Positions 10,431 to 23,351 are shown, numbered from the stretch's first letter. The stretch is DNA of 64,000 bases from Cymbidium sinense (GCA_021442155.1 CM038232.1:58249436-58313435); one strand, 5' to 3'. Translations and numbers: made by a program. Notes: generated by a model from the letters alone, not told the origin.

Positions 10431-13400
10431 GCCCGGCCTACAACTAAAGTCTCGATATATTGGGGTATTCATCCAAGATCGTCACCTTCTTCAGAGACCT
10501 CCTTGGGCTCCATAAGGGACCCCAACTATTAAAGTTAGCTCCTGTTATTCCCAAACCCCATATATCATAAACTAATTCTAATCTCAAATTATATTTGAAA
10601 ATTTAAATAAAATTTTAAACTCTTCAAAACAAATGCCAAAAAATATATACAACATGCCAATAGTTTATATTTCAAATATACAAGCTTAACACGAATGGTT
10701 ACAAAGCCACCTATCCTATTATGATATTCTTAGGGACTTAAGAAGCACATGCAAGTAAATAGAATTTATTTTATATTTTTATAGTAGTCTCTTTTAAGAT
10801 GACCCCATATATAAAATAATGTTAGCCTAAAAAGAATGCCCTAACATACAGACTAGTGAGAAAATAATTCTTAGCCCTACGGTCTTAAACATTACATCAT
10901 AAAATAATAAAACATCATTTCACAACACAAAACATCACAAATCATAAGCATAACCTAAGTCTAAGGTCGATTACTTAAGAATCTAGTGTGTGAAAGGAAG
11001 TGTTTGTGTGGTATGACTACACTAGGCCTTTTTAGGTTCAAGTTTTGATTTGAGTTCAAGGTTTGTTCAAGTTTTACCATCAGGTGGTTTCAATTAAATG
11101 ATTTAATTAATTTTGGATTTCTTTTCAATTTGAGGTTTATTTTGTGTTAAAATTAAATTTATTCTTTAAAGAATGAAGAGTAAAATAAATATTACTTTGG
11201 GTAGAACCCATCCTAATCAACATCATAATCCTAGTAGAATGGAATTTTCATCCTAAGATGAAAATCCATTTTGGGGTCAAACTAAGAACCTATGCATCTT
11301 AATTAATCTTTGTTGAATATATTTGATTAATTTTCATTTAATTTAGTTAAAATTTTTAAAAGTTGAGTTTATTGAATTTATTTCATTTCATGTATCTTGA
11401 TTGATTTACTTTAGATTAGGTTTTAAACAAATTTAAATTGATTTTAATAATTTAATTAGTGTTTGATTCCTTCTTTTAGGTTTTATCTTGTTAATTTTAA
11501 TTAATTTTATATGGTTTTTGTTGTTTAGTTAATTTTTAATGTGTTTGTACTTAAAGATTTTATGCTTTTCACTTGAATTTTATTTAAATTGATTAATGTA
11601 TCTTAACCAAGTTGTTTGATTTTTATGTTGATTTTATGTTAATTTAATGATTTTTTGGTTTAATTTGATTTTTTTAATTTGATTTCAATTAATTTATTTA
11701 CATTTTATGTTCTTTAGGATGAATGATGACATAATTTAGACTTTATATTCAATTTTTTTATTTTATTAATTTGATTAAGATTGAAGATAGAATGATTATT
11801 TACTTTCACATATTTTAGGATAGTTCATTTAATTTATTTAATCTCATTTAATTTTTCTAAATTCAACTTTCATTTATTTAATATGAATATTTATTAAACT
11901 TAAGTGCTTTAAGTTGATTAACTTATTTTCTTTAAATTAAGATTACAAATTTAATTTTAACTTAGAATTCATTAAGAGACCATTTAATTTCATTATTTAT
12001 ATACTTTCTCTTATTTATATTTCATGGTTTTGGATCTTTAATTATTCAATTTATTATTTAAGTTAAATTAAGGAATGTTTTATGATTAAGGTTTATTACT
12101 TAACAAAACCTCTTATGATAAAATTTTGTTTCCTAATACTTAGTTATTGATCTTAACTTAAGTAACCTAAAGGAATGAACTACTTAAGGTTACAAACATA
12201 ATCTAATTCATCCTAAGTTTTCTAGGTTTTTTTTAGATTACATTATTTGATTAATTATTTATGTTTATTTATAATCGTCATGATTCACTTAATGTTAACT
12301 CTATTTAAGATGATTTCAATGTTAAAGAATCTCTATTTAGAAATGGAATTTAGAGATTAATTAATTATAGCTTTTAAATGATTGTTTGATTTATCATGGA
12401 TTTATCAATTTCATAGCTTAAGGTTTAATTAACTTCATATATCTTTAATTATCCTTTAAACTTTAAATGTATGGTGTTTAGGGTTTCTCAACTTTAGAGA
12501 ACTAAGAAATTTTTCTTAGGTCCTCTAGTGTTAATAAAAATATTTTCAATTGGTTTTATCAATTTCTATAATATCAGAAATATTTTTTATTATTATTTCA
12601 TTTAAAATGACCTAGAACTTGAAAATTTAATAACTTCTCATCTAGAAGTCATTTTGCTTTGAAATTTTAATGGAAAGTGGGGTTCCATGCTAGTTCATTT
12701 CCTAAAAGCTTCATCTTGATCAGATGTGTATTTTAAGACTAACTCAGCTTTTGGTGTTTTTAATAAAATCAAAATTATTAAGAGTTTATTAAACCTTTTA
12801 ATTTTCTTTGATTCCACCGTGAATGATGAATCTAGAGAGAGCTTATTTAGAATTTTTAGATTCTTGCTTGATTTAATATGATTTTTAAAGATTAATCTAA
12901 TTAAATAAATTCATTTAATTACCTAATTATGTCATTTTGAGGATTAATGAGTTTTAGTGAGCTTCAATATTTTTTTTGGGTTTACATATGGTTATTATGA
13001 TGTTTTAAGTTGACTCCATCTTTTCCTTAACTTCTTTGAATTAATTTTAATTTATTTTATTATGTTAAGGTTTTGAGATTGAAAATTTTATACCTTTTAA
13101 TTTAATCATCAATAAATTATGCAAAATTTATCTAAAGTGTGTTTTAGCCTCAATTTTAAGTCTCCAATGTTTCAAGTTTATTGGATTAATATTTTGGGTT
13201 TAATTAAGGCTTAATTGATTTCAACTAAACTCAAATTAACCCAAAATTACCTAATAAAAGTTAGGGTTTTTTCTTTAATAGATTACACCAGTGAGATGAA
13301 TCCATAGAGCCCTTAATTACATTTTTTAGTTGAGTATTTTATTTTCCATGAGTTTTTAACTTTTTAGCAATTTAATGCATTTTTCAAATCCATAAAATTA

Positions 13401-15918
13401 TATTTTTCCCACTTAAACTAGTCAGTGCCACATGGTGTTGATGTGCGATCCACATGGATCCCACATCAAAAGGCAGTGGGGACACGATTTGGATCAAGGT
13501 CATTCGATCAAAGATCAAACAATCCAAGATTGATCTATGATTTCTTTAAAAGACTAAATCAATCGATTTGGCTAGATCACAACCATCCATTCCAAATAAA
13601 AGAATTGGATGGCTAGGATTTCATCTCTGTCATCCATGGTGGCGATCGAGCAGCATCGATTCTTTTGGGCTCCTCTTCAGGGATGTATGTGGCAAGAGCA
13701 TGGGATTTTAATTACAAAATGATCAAGGATTAATCTAGAATGGTTCTACATAGCTTAATCTTACTCAAGACAAATTTTATTTCATAAATGACCAAAATAA
13801 ATTTAAAGGGGAGGTTAGGTTTGAAGGTAATTCACTAGCATTGATCCTTGATGTTATTTCTCATTTCGAAATCCCTCAAGGACCTTAAATGAATCTTTAG
13901 GGAAGTTTTCATGGTTACTTCCATCTATATTGGTGTGGACACCAACACCCACTATGCTCACTAGAGCTTGGTGTAGAGGATGATTAGAATGGTTTGGGAG
14001 GAGGGGAAGGTTTTTTCTTGCTCAGTTTCCCTCAAGCAAGCTAATGGAGTTAATAATAGATTAAATTTGACTTGTTTCCCCTATTATAATTGGTCGAAAG
14101 TCATTTAATTAGCTTTGAAGAAAGGTTGCTGGCCATGGGTATTTGTGGTCTAATTGTAGAGAATACAATGGGAATGTTAAAACATACGTTTAAATCCATT
14201 AGGGAGTGATGCATTAAGCACGGGTGAGGTTTGGAGTGATAAGGTGGGTAGGCAATGCATGGCTTCCATGGGTTCCAACTTGCTCCCCCAATGGCCACCT
14301 CATCACCATGTGGACATGTGATTATTGCTGCCCCTTGCCTATGTCAAATTTCAAATGAGTCATAGGCTGATCCAAATGAGTTATGGGAAGTGGAGGAGAT
14401 GAAATTATTTAGACTCATGTGAAAGGGTTTTACCTCTTCTCTTCTTAATTTTTTCCACAACATCTTTCATGGCAACATCATCTCCTAAGAGTTGCTATTT
14501 GGCTAACGAAATCAACCCATGATCAGCTTGAGATGCTAGGTTAAGCTCAATTGATTTAGATTTGGGTTGAGTGCTTACATTGGGTCCACTTGTGTTGAAA
14601 TCATATTGGTTTGCTTTAATTGTGTTTTCTTTCACTAATGAGTGTTGGATTTATATTACAATCAATATTAATTATTCATTGAAAAATTTATTGATTAATT
14701 GACCCATACTTATTTAACTTTGATGTGGAATAAGATAGGCTTTACCATTTATATAAATTTAATCGAAGGATGTCAAATTGGACTTTTTGATCTATTTGGC
14801 CATTTTTAAATTTAGATTTGAGTTTGATTATGTTTAGTTGACAATTTGTGATAATTATAATTAATTAATTTTATTAGAATTGGGATTTATTTTGATTTTG
14901 TATTAACTTGACCCATGATTTAAAAGGGTTAAGTTGAGTTCAATTAAGTTGAATGAACAATTTGACTCAATTAAGGTATATTTAGACTTCAATCATTTTT
15001 AAGCAAATGTTTGGAATGATTTGGAGTAATTAATTTCATTTTCTTTGAAGTTGATTTCATTTTTGACCCAATTGACCAAAAATTGGGCTTAATGGGTCAA
15101 TATGGGTTCACTTAGGTCAAATGGTCTATATCATGTTTTTCAAATGATTTTTGGATGTTTGATTTGAATTAATTTAAATTTAATTTGAATTTAGGTTCAA
15201 TAAGTCTCATTTGTGTTTATTTGGGTAAGGTGATCTGATTATCCCATTTGACGCTTGGTTGGATTTAGATTTATGTATAAACTTGTTCATTTGATAATTT
15301 TAAGTCCTTGGAATGACTTAATTTGGTTGAAATTGATTGGTTAACGTTTGACTTTGTAGGGCTCATATAGGTTAACTCTAGGTCAAATGACCTGATTGCC
15401 CCACTTGATCCTCATTTGAATTTGTATTTAGGTTCATTTATGGTTATGCAATGATTCCATACTTTTTTTTATTTCACTTTGATTTGTTTCTTTGATTTTG
15501 TTGAATTTCCTCAAACTGAGGTAATTTTGAGCTTAAATGGGTTAATATGGTAAACCACCTCAACTACCTTAGTATAAGCACAATTAGATTTAATTTTTAA
15601 TTCAAATGTGTTTGATTTAGATTTTTATTAATTTTTGAGGTTTTATTATGTTTATCTAATCCAAATTGGGTTAGGTTAAATTCAAGCAGGGTTCAATAAG
15701 ATGACCTAGGCCTTCACCTTAGGGCATTGAGTTGATTTGTTATTAAGTTTTGCTTTGATTTCAAATTTAATTTTTGATTTTAAATTTGTATTTTGATTAA
15801 TTTGTTATTTAATTTTGATTTTTTATACACTTGGCCAGTAAATGTAGTGTTCTTAAGTGCCTAATTAGATTGCTCCTAGTATAAGATGAGGTGTCCTAAT
15901 TACTAAGATTAGGGATAA

Positions 15919-15948
15919 TGTCAACCTCATCCAAAAATGAGGTCAACA
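15919..15948 (-). other. LTR 5'-terminal hairpin (copy A1)
   Basis: In element orientation the first 30 nt form TGTTGACCTCAT, loop TTTTGG, ATGAGGTTGACA; 10 of 12 positions pair. Related stems open the other copies. Confidence 0.65.
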
Positions 15949-17519
15949 CCTTACTAGTGTGAACTCTTTGCCAAATCCACACGCAATGTTGCCAACTCAA
16001 TCTATAGAAAAATTGGATTCAACATTAGTTAACGAGAAATGAAGTCATTAAAAATTACAAAAAAAAAAATTTTTGATGAGGAGATTTCTAATGGGTCCAA
16101 GCCTTGGGAAGGGAAGCCATCTATCGAGTAATTGAAATTCGTCTTTACTCAAATTATGGCCTAACAAATTAACCATGAAAAGGTGAAGTAATTTTGCAAT
16201 GCTACCTAGACTGTTGGAGGAAATAACTTGTGGGGTTGATGAGTGCCCCTCACCATCTTCTACTAAGACTTGAATGCTAGTCACGCTTAGCTACGATCAA
16301 AAGAAAAATTTAGAAATGTAGATAAAGAAACTCTTAGTATATAAGGTGAGTCTCACCTCAGTAATGCATTCCTCTATAAAAACTTTTTGGGTAGCCGATC
16401 CAACCATCCGACTCCTTATACCTTCCTACGCTGGATCAAAGGGGTTCATTCTCTCTTGACTCTTCCCACCCATGGACGCTCACAAGTCACACAAGATGAG
16501 GACTCACAACAATAACATGCCATTCAATAAGGCATGTACTTGATCCTTCTTATGAATCCCTCAAGTTATTCAAAGCTAAAGTCACGATATTGAGAAGTGC
16601 TAATGTGCTCACCTCAGCCATGTGAATCGAAGCAGCTTATTGGCTTTCTTTTGAAGACCTACTCACAGAGTTGTAGCATCATTGTCATTGTGAGGCATCT
16701 TAGTGTCCATTGAAGTTATGTATTTCTAGTTTCATAGACTCAACCCTTCAAAGTAGAAAAATCCATTTGACAAGTAGTTGAAGAAAATTTTGGAAGCATT
16801 AAGAAACATACTCACCATAAAGGGTACTTTATAATAAAGGCTACTAGAATCAATATTCTAATTGGAAAGCATACTCAACAATAGAGGATCAACTTGAGCT
16901 AGTGAGTTGAGGATTTAAAGAATATTGGCCCATAGAAAACGGCATGAATCAACTCACTGATAATGGCAAATACTCAAAGAGATAAGGTAACTACTTCTCT
17001 TCACTCAATATTTACTTGCATACTCGTAATAACCATGGGGTACTCACCCATAATGTCCTTCTAATCTATACTCGCTCATTTTTATAATAGCCACATCCTA
17101 AGCTAGCATCCAATTATACTTAATTTATCTTATATGTACCTTATATGTATAGTCACCCCTTGGTATTATAAAATGAGAACTCCTCTCTTATTAGCTTTTT
17201 TTTTCTTGAACCCTAATCTTTGTACTTTGATTTTGTTCATTCTTGTCTTCTTGTTTGCCAAATTTTTGTCTAACCCTGTTTCCTAGGTATCTTAGAAGAT
17301 TTCTTCTCCATCCATGGACTAATTCAAATTCAACATTCTCGACCTGGATCCATGTATTTTCTCTTCATCTTCCATGATTATTTCCATAGTCACCTTGATG
17401 AGACACTAAACATGACCAAGAAAAGCAAGTAATGCATCCCCTCGACCACTTCAAGCTTGGATTTTGGCTCTCTCTATCTAGCGAGTGGGTTGAGATTCTG
17501 AATAACTACTAAGCTATAC
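15949..17519 (-). mobile_element. 3' UTR of Tat element A
   Basis: This lies between the antisense ORF and the 3' LTR. The first ~80 bp resemble the sequence next to LTR A2 (from 44120). The rest holds scattered ACTCACC words but no regular period and no recognisable protein. The 78-codon minus ORF at 16048-16284 is not supported by similarity. Confidence 0.5.
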
Positions 17520-18652
17520 CCACCCAAATCTTTCCAAACTTTTTTATGAGTATAATAAAAAAATTTATAATTTTGAGAGATGAGTGGCTATCATGGAGTA
17601 TGACTCTCTTCTTCCATGTCTTTATCATGAAGAGGTACAGTGATTGGACATTTTAATTCTTGACAATCTTGTTGAGGATTTGAAGTTTATTGAATAAGGT
17701 CAAGAAGTGGTGATCTAAGCCCTTGTTTTTCATGAGCTGGTCACCTTGGTAATTGTTGATTGTGCCTACCACCCTCTCGAGAAGTAGGTCAGCAACTCTA
17801 AATATGAATCTTCTAGTGGACGTGACCATAAAGAGAGTGATTGATAAGACTTTAAATGTCAGTCATTATCTCTTTTGTAGCTGAGTTTCCAACATCCTTG
17901 AGTATTTTTTACTTAGCCTTCTTTTTTGAATGTCATGGTTTCTTCTAACTCAACAACTTTAATGCTTTTACTCATTTTATTAGGTGAGGAGGGCACTACG
18001 GCTCCCCCACTCGACCCTTCTATTGTGAGGTTATTTAAGGAGGATGTGGCCAAGGAAGAGAGTGGAAATTCTGCCCCTATGGAAGTTGGTGAGGAAGCAG
18101 GGCCGAGTAGTATCCCCAAATAGTCCAAATAGAGAGCTATGAGCTTGACTCCTCATGGTCACTCTAAGAAGTAAAGCAAGCCCATGAAAGAGAAAGGGAA
18201 AGAGATATAGGAGAAAGAGGTGGAGTACATAGATGACAACTTCAATAATTTCTTCATCTAAAGGAAGAATCTCTCTATGGTGAAGGCAGAACTGGCAAGT
18301 GTGAAAGAGTAGCTCACCGCTGCCAAGTCCAAGAACATTGATCTCTAAGAGAAGGTGAAGTGATAAGAGTAAGAGAAGAAGTGAGCTATTCTAGAGCTCA
18401 CTTACCTCACTGAGGAGAAGAGGGAGCTGGAGGAGGAGCTCTCCCCATGTACAAAAGAGTGCCAAAAGAAAGTGGTTGAGTTTGTAGGCTTTTTGTATTT
18501 ATCCAAGTACAAGGGACTATTTGAGGAGAACATCAAGGTGCTTTGTAATCTCCAAGCTCATAGAGCATGAAAAATTGGATTCCAAGTTCTTGGATTTCTC
18601 TAATATAGTCACTCTCTCGAACATCGATGATGTTGAGAGTGATAAAAGTTGA
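17520..18652 (+). pseudogene. Antisense coiled-coil ORF of Tat element A (decayed)
   Basis: Plus-strand reading gives a serine- and acid-rich segment (17926-18120) followed by a long heptad-like stretch with few stops (EEKRELEEELSPCTKE near 18413) and a C-terminus KLDSKFLDFSNIVTLSNIDD before TGA at 18650-18652. The element's gag-pol is on the minus strand, so this ORF is antisense and lies between integrase and the 3' LTR, as in Grande and other Tat elements. Element E carries a recognisable relative at 7245-8130. The N-terminal limit is uncertain and several in-frame stops show decay. Function in such elements is unknown. Confidence 0.65.
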
Positions 18653-18678
18653 CTCACCTCTAACTTTCCTTTACTCTT

Positions 18679-18702
18679 CTCTCTCTCTCTCTCTCTCTCT
18701 CT
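18679..18702. repeat. (CT)12 microsatellite
   Basis: Twelve CT units just behind the stop of the antisense ORF. Confidence 0.9.
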
Positions 18703-18989
18703 ACTGAGAGGTGGGAAGGAGAAACGCTCCATGTAACTTCATACTCTCCTTCCTATTATTGCTATTTTTATAAATTTTTAAAAAAATTATACCTCTCCTT
18801 TTTTTTACTAAGTACTCTTGTTATGTTTGGATGGTTGTGCTAACTTCGTATTCGCATGTGATTTAGCTAATTTTAGTTCTAAGAAGAAATATTAGTGTTG
18901 ATTCAAGGGGTGAGTTTTTTACCTTTTAGTTGGTGATTACTATGAGTTGACTTTTTTTATGTTGGTCATGATGAGTAGGTTCTTTAGCT

Positions 18990-19080
18990 TTCTAAATTAA
19001 AAAGATGGTCTTTCATTAAGTTATCAACCTCATGAGGTGTCAGTTTTCACCATAGTTACCAACTAGTAGTGTGTAGACTT
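18990..19080 (-). repeat. Single decayed unit of the 102-bp satellite in the 3' UTR of element A
   Basis: The minus strand reads GTTGGTAACTATGGTG, then CTGACACCTCATGAGG, then TTGATAACTTAATG and AAAGACCAT. These match, in order and spacing, the satellite blocks GTTGGCGACTATAGTG, CCGACACCCCATGAGG, TTAGCAACTCAACT and AAAGACCAA at 3006-3704. A weaker partial second unit may follow at about 18905-18990. The unit sits directly behind integrase. Confidence 0.8.
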
Positions 19081-19730
19081 ATTTAGCCTTATCACCTTTT
19101 ATTTATTTTTTAAATAGATAAGGATCTTCTTCTTTGTAAATTCAACTGACCATTGCTCCATGGGTGGTGCACTAGAGTGAATGTTAACTTTATTCCTTGG
19201 GACTTAAAAATTCTCTTTGTCCTCAGTTTACGAATGGTGCCCCATTATTTGTGATGATTTCCTAGAGAGGCCATACCTACAAATAATATTAGTTCAGATA
19301 AAATTTTAAACTACCTAAGCAGTTACTTTAATGAGTGCTTAGCTTTGATTCATTTACTAAAATATTTGATCATGACCAAGATGAATCTCTTTTATCCACA
19401 CACTATTTAAAATAAGGCAATTAAGTACATCCTCCAAATGGTGAAAGGCCAAGGACTTGTAATGGGTTGTAGGGGCTCTAGCAGTTGATGTTAAAGAGGG
19501 GTAAATTTTTGGCATTGTTTGCAACTCCTTGTGAATGCTTCAGTATCTTTATTTACTATGGAAAAAATATTCTTGCCTAAAGATTCTATGGATAAGTGTT
19601 CTTCCTCTAAACTAGCTACCACACTCACTTGAGAGTGTATTTCTTCCAATATTTTCTTTGCCTTATTTCACTCACACATCTCATATTCAATGTGGTTACT
19701 AACACTCTAAATAGCTTTCCTCTAACCAAT
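19080..19730 (-). pseudogene. Integrase of Tat element A (decayed)
   Basis: Frame-shifting minus-strand translation gives the zinc-finger end RSCKQCQKFTPL (19500-19560), a SPWPF block, NIICRYGL, and ITNNGAPFVN (19223-19255), where the usual SDNG aspartate is replaced. A later block SAPPMEQWSVEFTKKK corresponds to the region of the catalytic glutamate. Integrase inserts the cDNA into the chromosome; this copy cannot do so, because it has stops, frameshifts and an altered active site. Order after RNase H and before the 3' UTR fits a gypsy pol. Confidence 0.75.
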
Positions 19731-19859
19731 GTTTACTTAGGTGGCTTTTATTCTATGCCTTCTTACATCTTTTGCATTTTCATCTATTTCCTTTATCGGT
19801 AGGTATTTTTTGATAGGGTCCATCCAGTTGGGTGAGTGCTCATAATTTATTTATGTCAA

Positions 19860-20290
19860 CTAGTCTTCCTCGATATTTTGTCAAATAAGCCAAATAGCAG
19901 AGTGTCCTTCAACCCCACCTATGATAAAGTGTAAGTCAATGAGTTGGTTTTATTCTTTTGGAATTTTCTCAATCTTAAAGTCCTTAAAGTCCTCCAGTCA
20001 CCTGTATTCTTTTTTGACTTTGATTAAATATATTTGTAAGACCTCATCTCTATCTTTATAGTACCCATTAACTTTTTTATCATTAGTTGCAAGTCTGAAT
20101 AGACTATAATGTGTAATTCTTGTATTCCTCAGGTGAATCTAAGTTTGGTGAGTAAAGCTTTAAATTTTGATTAGTTGATTGTTGATTTGAAGTTAAACTT
20201 AACTTACTACATTATAGAAATCCATGATAGATATTTGAGCACTATGTAGGTACCCTTATCACATTCACTAAATGATCTATCCACTATAGC
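19860..20290 (-). pseudogene. Second (archaeal-type) RNase H of Tat element A
   Basis: Behind the first RNase H, minus-strand translation gives IIVYSDLQLMIKKLMGTI (20040-20120), matching the central strand of the extra RNase H where SDSQLVV is usual, followed by an EKIP-like segment and a MDPIKKYLP linker (19800-19830) that precedes integrase. The added RNase H is diagnostic of the Tat lineage. Stops interrupt it and the start of the domain (WSTKSHYGSYSG) is degraded. Confidence 0.65.
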
Positions 20291-21460
20291 TACCATAATG
20301 GCTCTTGGTTGACCAGGATTTCCTTTGAGTTGTAGAAATAACAAGGAAGTTGGCGAGTACCTGAGCTTTGATCATTGTGTGAGGTGAGTATGATATATCA
20401 AATTTTCTTAGTTCTATCAACCATTTTAGGAATCTACCTAAATGACCAGGCTTACCGAGCATCAATTTAAGTGGTTTATTAGTGTCAACTCGAATCAAAT
20501 AGGCTTAGAAGTATGATTGTAGTCTCCTTACCAAAGCAACGGGTGCGAGTGGGGATTTCTCCATTATGGGATAGTTTAACTCAGCTCCAATCAAGAATTT
20601 GATGACTTAATAAATGGGACATTGCTTTCCATCATCCTCTTCAATGAGAATGGAACTAATCAAGTCTTCTCTGACTCTAAAATATGATAATATAGTTTAC
20701 CCTCTTTCAGACTCCATAATAAGGGTGGTGAGGTGAGTATGGCCTTAAGATCACAAAAAGCCTTCTCATATCCTGGAGTCAACTCAAACTTTTTAGCACC
20801 CTTAGGACCTTGAAGAATGATGAGCAATGTTCTCTAGACTTTAAAATAAATTAGTTTAGGCCTATGACTCACCCTATGAGTTGTTGTACTTATTTCATCA
20901 TCTTTGATGAAGGCATGCTAATTATGTCCTTCACCTTATTTGGATTGACCTTTAACCTTTATTTGTGATTAGAAATCCTAAAAATTGGCTCGAGCCACTT
21001 CTGAAAGTACATTTTAGTGGATTCAAGCGAATATTTTGTTTTCTCATGGTGGCACAAGTCTCTTTCATGTCTTGAACATGTTGCACAGGAAACTTACTTT
21101 TGAACAGCAAATCATTACCATAGACTCCAATTTTTTTCTCTTATGACCCTTGAACAATCAGTCCACCATCCTTTGGTAATTTGCTCTAGCATTCTTGAGG
21201 ATGAATGGAATTACTTGGTAGCAATACAATCCTTCCTCTATGATAAATGATGTTATCTTATAGTTGGATGGATACATCTAGATTTGTTGATATCGGGAGA
21301 ATGCATCTAGAAAACACATCACCAACTATCCTATCATTGAGCCGATAAGCATGTCTATTCATTGTAGGGGATATCGATCTTTCAAGCATGCTAAGTTTAT
21401 GCTTGTGAAGTTATCAAACATTTGCCATTTTCCATCATATTTTTGTACCATGACTACATT
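20290..21460 (-). pseudogene. Reverse transcriptase and RNase H of Tat element A (decayed)
   Basis: In order on the minus strand: an N-terminal block INLACLKDRYPL, FLDAFSRYQQI, EEGLYCYQVIPFILKNAR, the active-site strand as VYGNDLLFKSKF (YVDD is usual), RLNPLKCTFRSGSSQFLGFL, then tether and RNase H with SPPLLW and FDISYSPHTMIKAQVLANFL (to 20330). This is the Ty3/gypsy polymerase that copies element RNA into DNA. The active-site change and several stops and frameshifts make it inactive. The 73-codon ORF at 20277-20498 is the best-preserved piece. Confidence 0.85.
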
Positions 21461-21899
21461 TGAAACTTATTTAGGATACTGGACTTCACTGATAAAGTTA
21501 GACTACAGTAATTTGGTGACTATTTTTTTGATAGGCCTGGTTAGTAGTGTTGTAATCTTTCTTATTTAATGGTGTGAGCATCCCTGTGGACATTAAGGTG
21601 ATGGCAAGCAACATTAATGTCAATGCATGGCATCTTAGCTGTCATTCAAATGAATACATCTATTTCATCTTGTAGGGTTTAAATAAGAGCTTCTCTATGC
21701 TTAGAGGTAAAAGATAAGCTAATTCTAAAGGCTAAATCACTATGGGAGGGGGTTAGCACTTCTTTTACCTCCATGACTACTTTAATCCTTATATGATCAT
21801 TGTCCAACTATAGGACTTCATCCTCCCATATAAACTTGCTCACTATTCTAAGATAATATGTTTTAGATCAATTTAGGTTTCCTTTGATAGGGATTCCTT

Positions 21900-22290
21900 C
21901 TCTACTTATGTGGAACTTGATAGCTAATGATAAGTGAGCACCACTGCCTTAAATGTCTTAAGTAGTGCTCAACCAAAAATGGCATTGTAAGTAGCCAACA
22001 CCTCTACGATGATAAAATTGACTGTGCATTACTTCTCATCATGTCCCTAAGTTATAAGGAGAGTAATAATTCCTTTTGGTTCTTTCTTTTCACCAGAGAT
22101 TCCAAATAAAGGTTCTCCCATAAGGATTAGTTTGGAACTAGCTAAGCCTAGGTTATTAAAAATGGATTTAAAGATGTTTTTGATCGAGCACCTCATGTCG
22201 ATCAATATTCTTTTGATTTGGTAATTTGTGATTTATGGTGTGATTATGATTGCATCATTATATGGGTTTCCTTTGGAGGGACTATTCTTT
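21900..22290 (-). pseudogene. Retropepsin-type protease of Tat element A (decayed)
   Basis: Minus-strand translation reads NPYNDAIIITP, then TNYQIKRILIDMRCSIKNIF and a NLGLASSKL block, with TYNAIFG further on at about 21990. The position of the aspartic protease motif (usually VDxGSS) reads IDMRCS, so the glycine is lost. Element C has a parallel segment at 58214-58411. The protease would cleave the polyprotein. Confidence 0.7.
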
Positions 22291-22389
22291 TTTAAAAAGG
22301 TCATAGATCTAGTGCTAGGACTATGATCACAGAGTTAACCTCTCTAAATTTTCATAGCTTAAGACTCACCCTTCATTAAACTTCCCATC

Positions 22390-23095
22390 CTCCCCAAAGA
22401 TGATAGGTATGACTCCAACAATATGAATGGTGCATGTGAGGAAAGTTCATTAATAATTTTGGTGACTTCCATACTTTTGCATTTTGTGAACTGTTTGAGT
22501 TTCCTAGCTTTTATCAAGTCTTCGACAAAGCTTTTCAAGTAGTGGAATTTTTAAGTGTCATTCCCATGATCTCTATTGTATGCACAATACCTAAAGCAAT
22601 TTCGCACACCATCAAGTAACAATGGTGGCATCCATTTGAAGAATTCTAAATGGCCTCGGCCAATTAAGCCATTAGCTTGCATAGTTGAGTCACCATGGAG
22701 GGTTAAGAATATTTATTTCCTTAGTAATAAGTTGGAGGGTTTCTTAAGTCTCTTTTATGCACGAGTGTTTTTGGTAACCTTCTTTTTTGGTCTTTATGCT
22801 TTAAATTTGTCTCTAGCAAACTACCTCGTGTATAATCTTCTTAATAAGTCATTGGTGTGAGCATGAAAGTTGGTTGAGCAACTTTGTTATACTCTTTCAT
22901 GTTAACATTTTTATTTACCATTTCTAATAGTTTAGCAAATGTCTTGAGCTATTAGATCTCAAGGGCGTATCAGGAACACCCTTACTTCAATCCTTGGGTG
23001 AGTGTGGCTTGGGCTATTATGGGTTCCAAACCCTTGACTTCCAACATCTTGTGTTGGAAGTGGGTAATGAACCTCTTTAGAGACTCACTAGGCTC
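22390..23095 (-). pseudogene. gag of Tat element A, truncated by insertion of element B
   Basis: The capsid part begins abruptly at 23095 with EPSESLKRFITHFQ and continues LEVKGLEPIIAQATLTQGLK and LKTFAKLLE. A zinc-knuckle-like segment YCAYNRDHGNDT follows near 22520-22600; its last cysteine position reads F. The N-terminal half is missing because LTR A2 starts at 23096; the rest should lie beyond element B. Element C has the same region as EPDESLRRFITHF (about 57440). Gag forms the particle and binds RNA; this copy has stops. Confidence 0.8.
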
Positions 23096-23329
23096 TGTAG
23101 AGAAAATTTATGACACCACACCCATTTTATGAATACTTATTTAGGTAATGAAATGCATCATTAAGAGATAAATATAATATCTTGAAAGATAAATATATTA
23201 CCCTATAATGGATTTGATTACTTAATAAGGACTCCTAAGGCTAATGGGTTTTTTATATTTCAAAGAATTTTCTCCAAAACTATATGAAAAAGTAGAACAA
23301 GAATTATTTATTGTAGGGTTTATAATTCT

Positions 23330-23351
23330 TTATAAGGGTAAGCCCCTATAG
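23330..23351 (-). other. Conserved LTR hairpin (copy A2, loop CTTA)
   Basis: Minus-strand arms ATAGGGG and CCCTTAT flank CTTA, so one loop base has changed while the arms keep pairing (one G-T). It is 234-255 nt before the LTR 3' end. Confidence 0.7.

Larger units (their letters stand above)
8911..15948 (-). mobile_element. 3' LTR of Tat element A (copy A1)
   Basis: In element orientation it starts at 15948 with TGTTGACCTCATTTTTGG and ends at 8911 with ATTTTCTTTACA, giving about 7.0 kb with TG...CA ends. Full-length relatives lie at 24306-30746 and 34064-41973 and a split one at 23096-44119. It holds a TATA box (10424-10430), the CTTG hairpin (9146-9167), a long (AT)n tract and a zone rich in TTGACC/GGTCAA words (about 14900-15700). 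Sequence just outside its TGTTGACC end resembles that outside copy A2 (CACAC followed by a short TAAGG/TAGGGG tract), which supports both being 3' LTRs. Confidence 0.8.

Noticed and set aside
23095..23096. Reading A1 and A2 as the two LTRs of one element around 15949-23095
   Set aside because: The sequence next to A2 at 23095 is mid-gag with no primer binding site or leader, so A2 is an insertion into gag and not the 5' LTR of element A.
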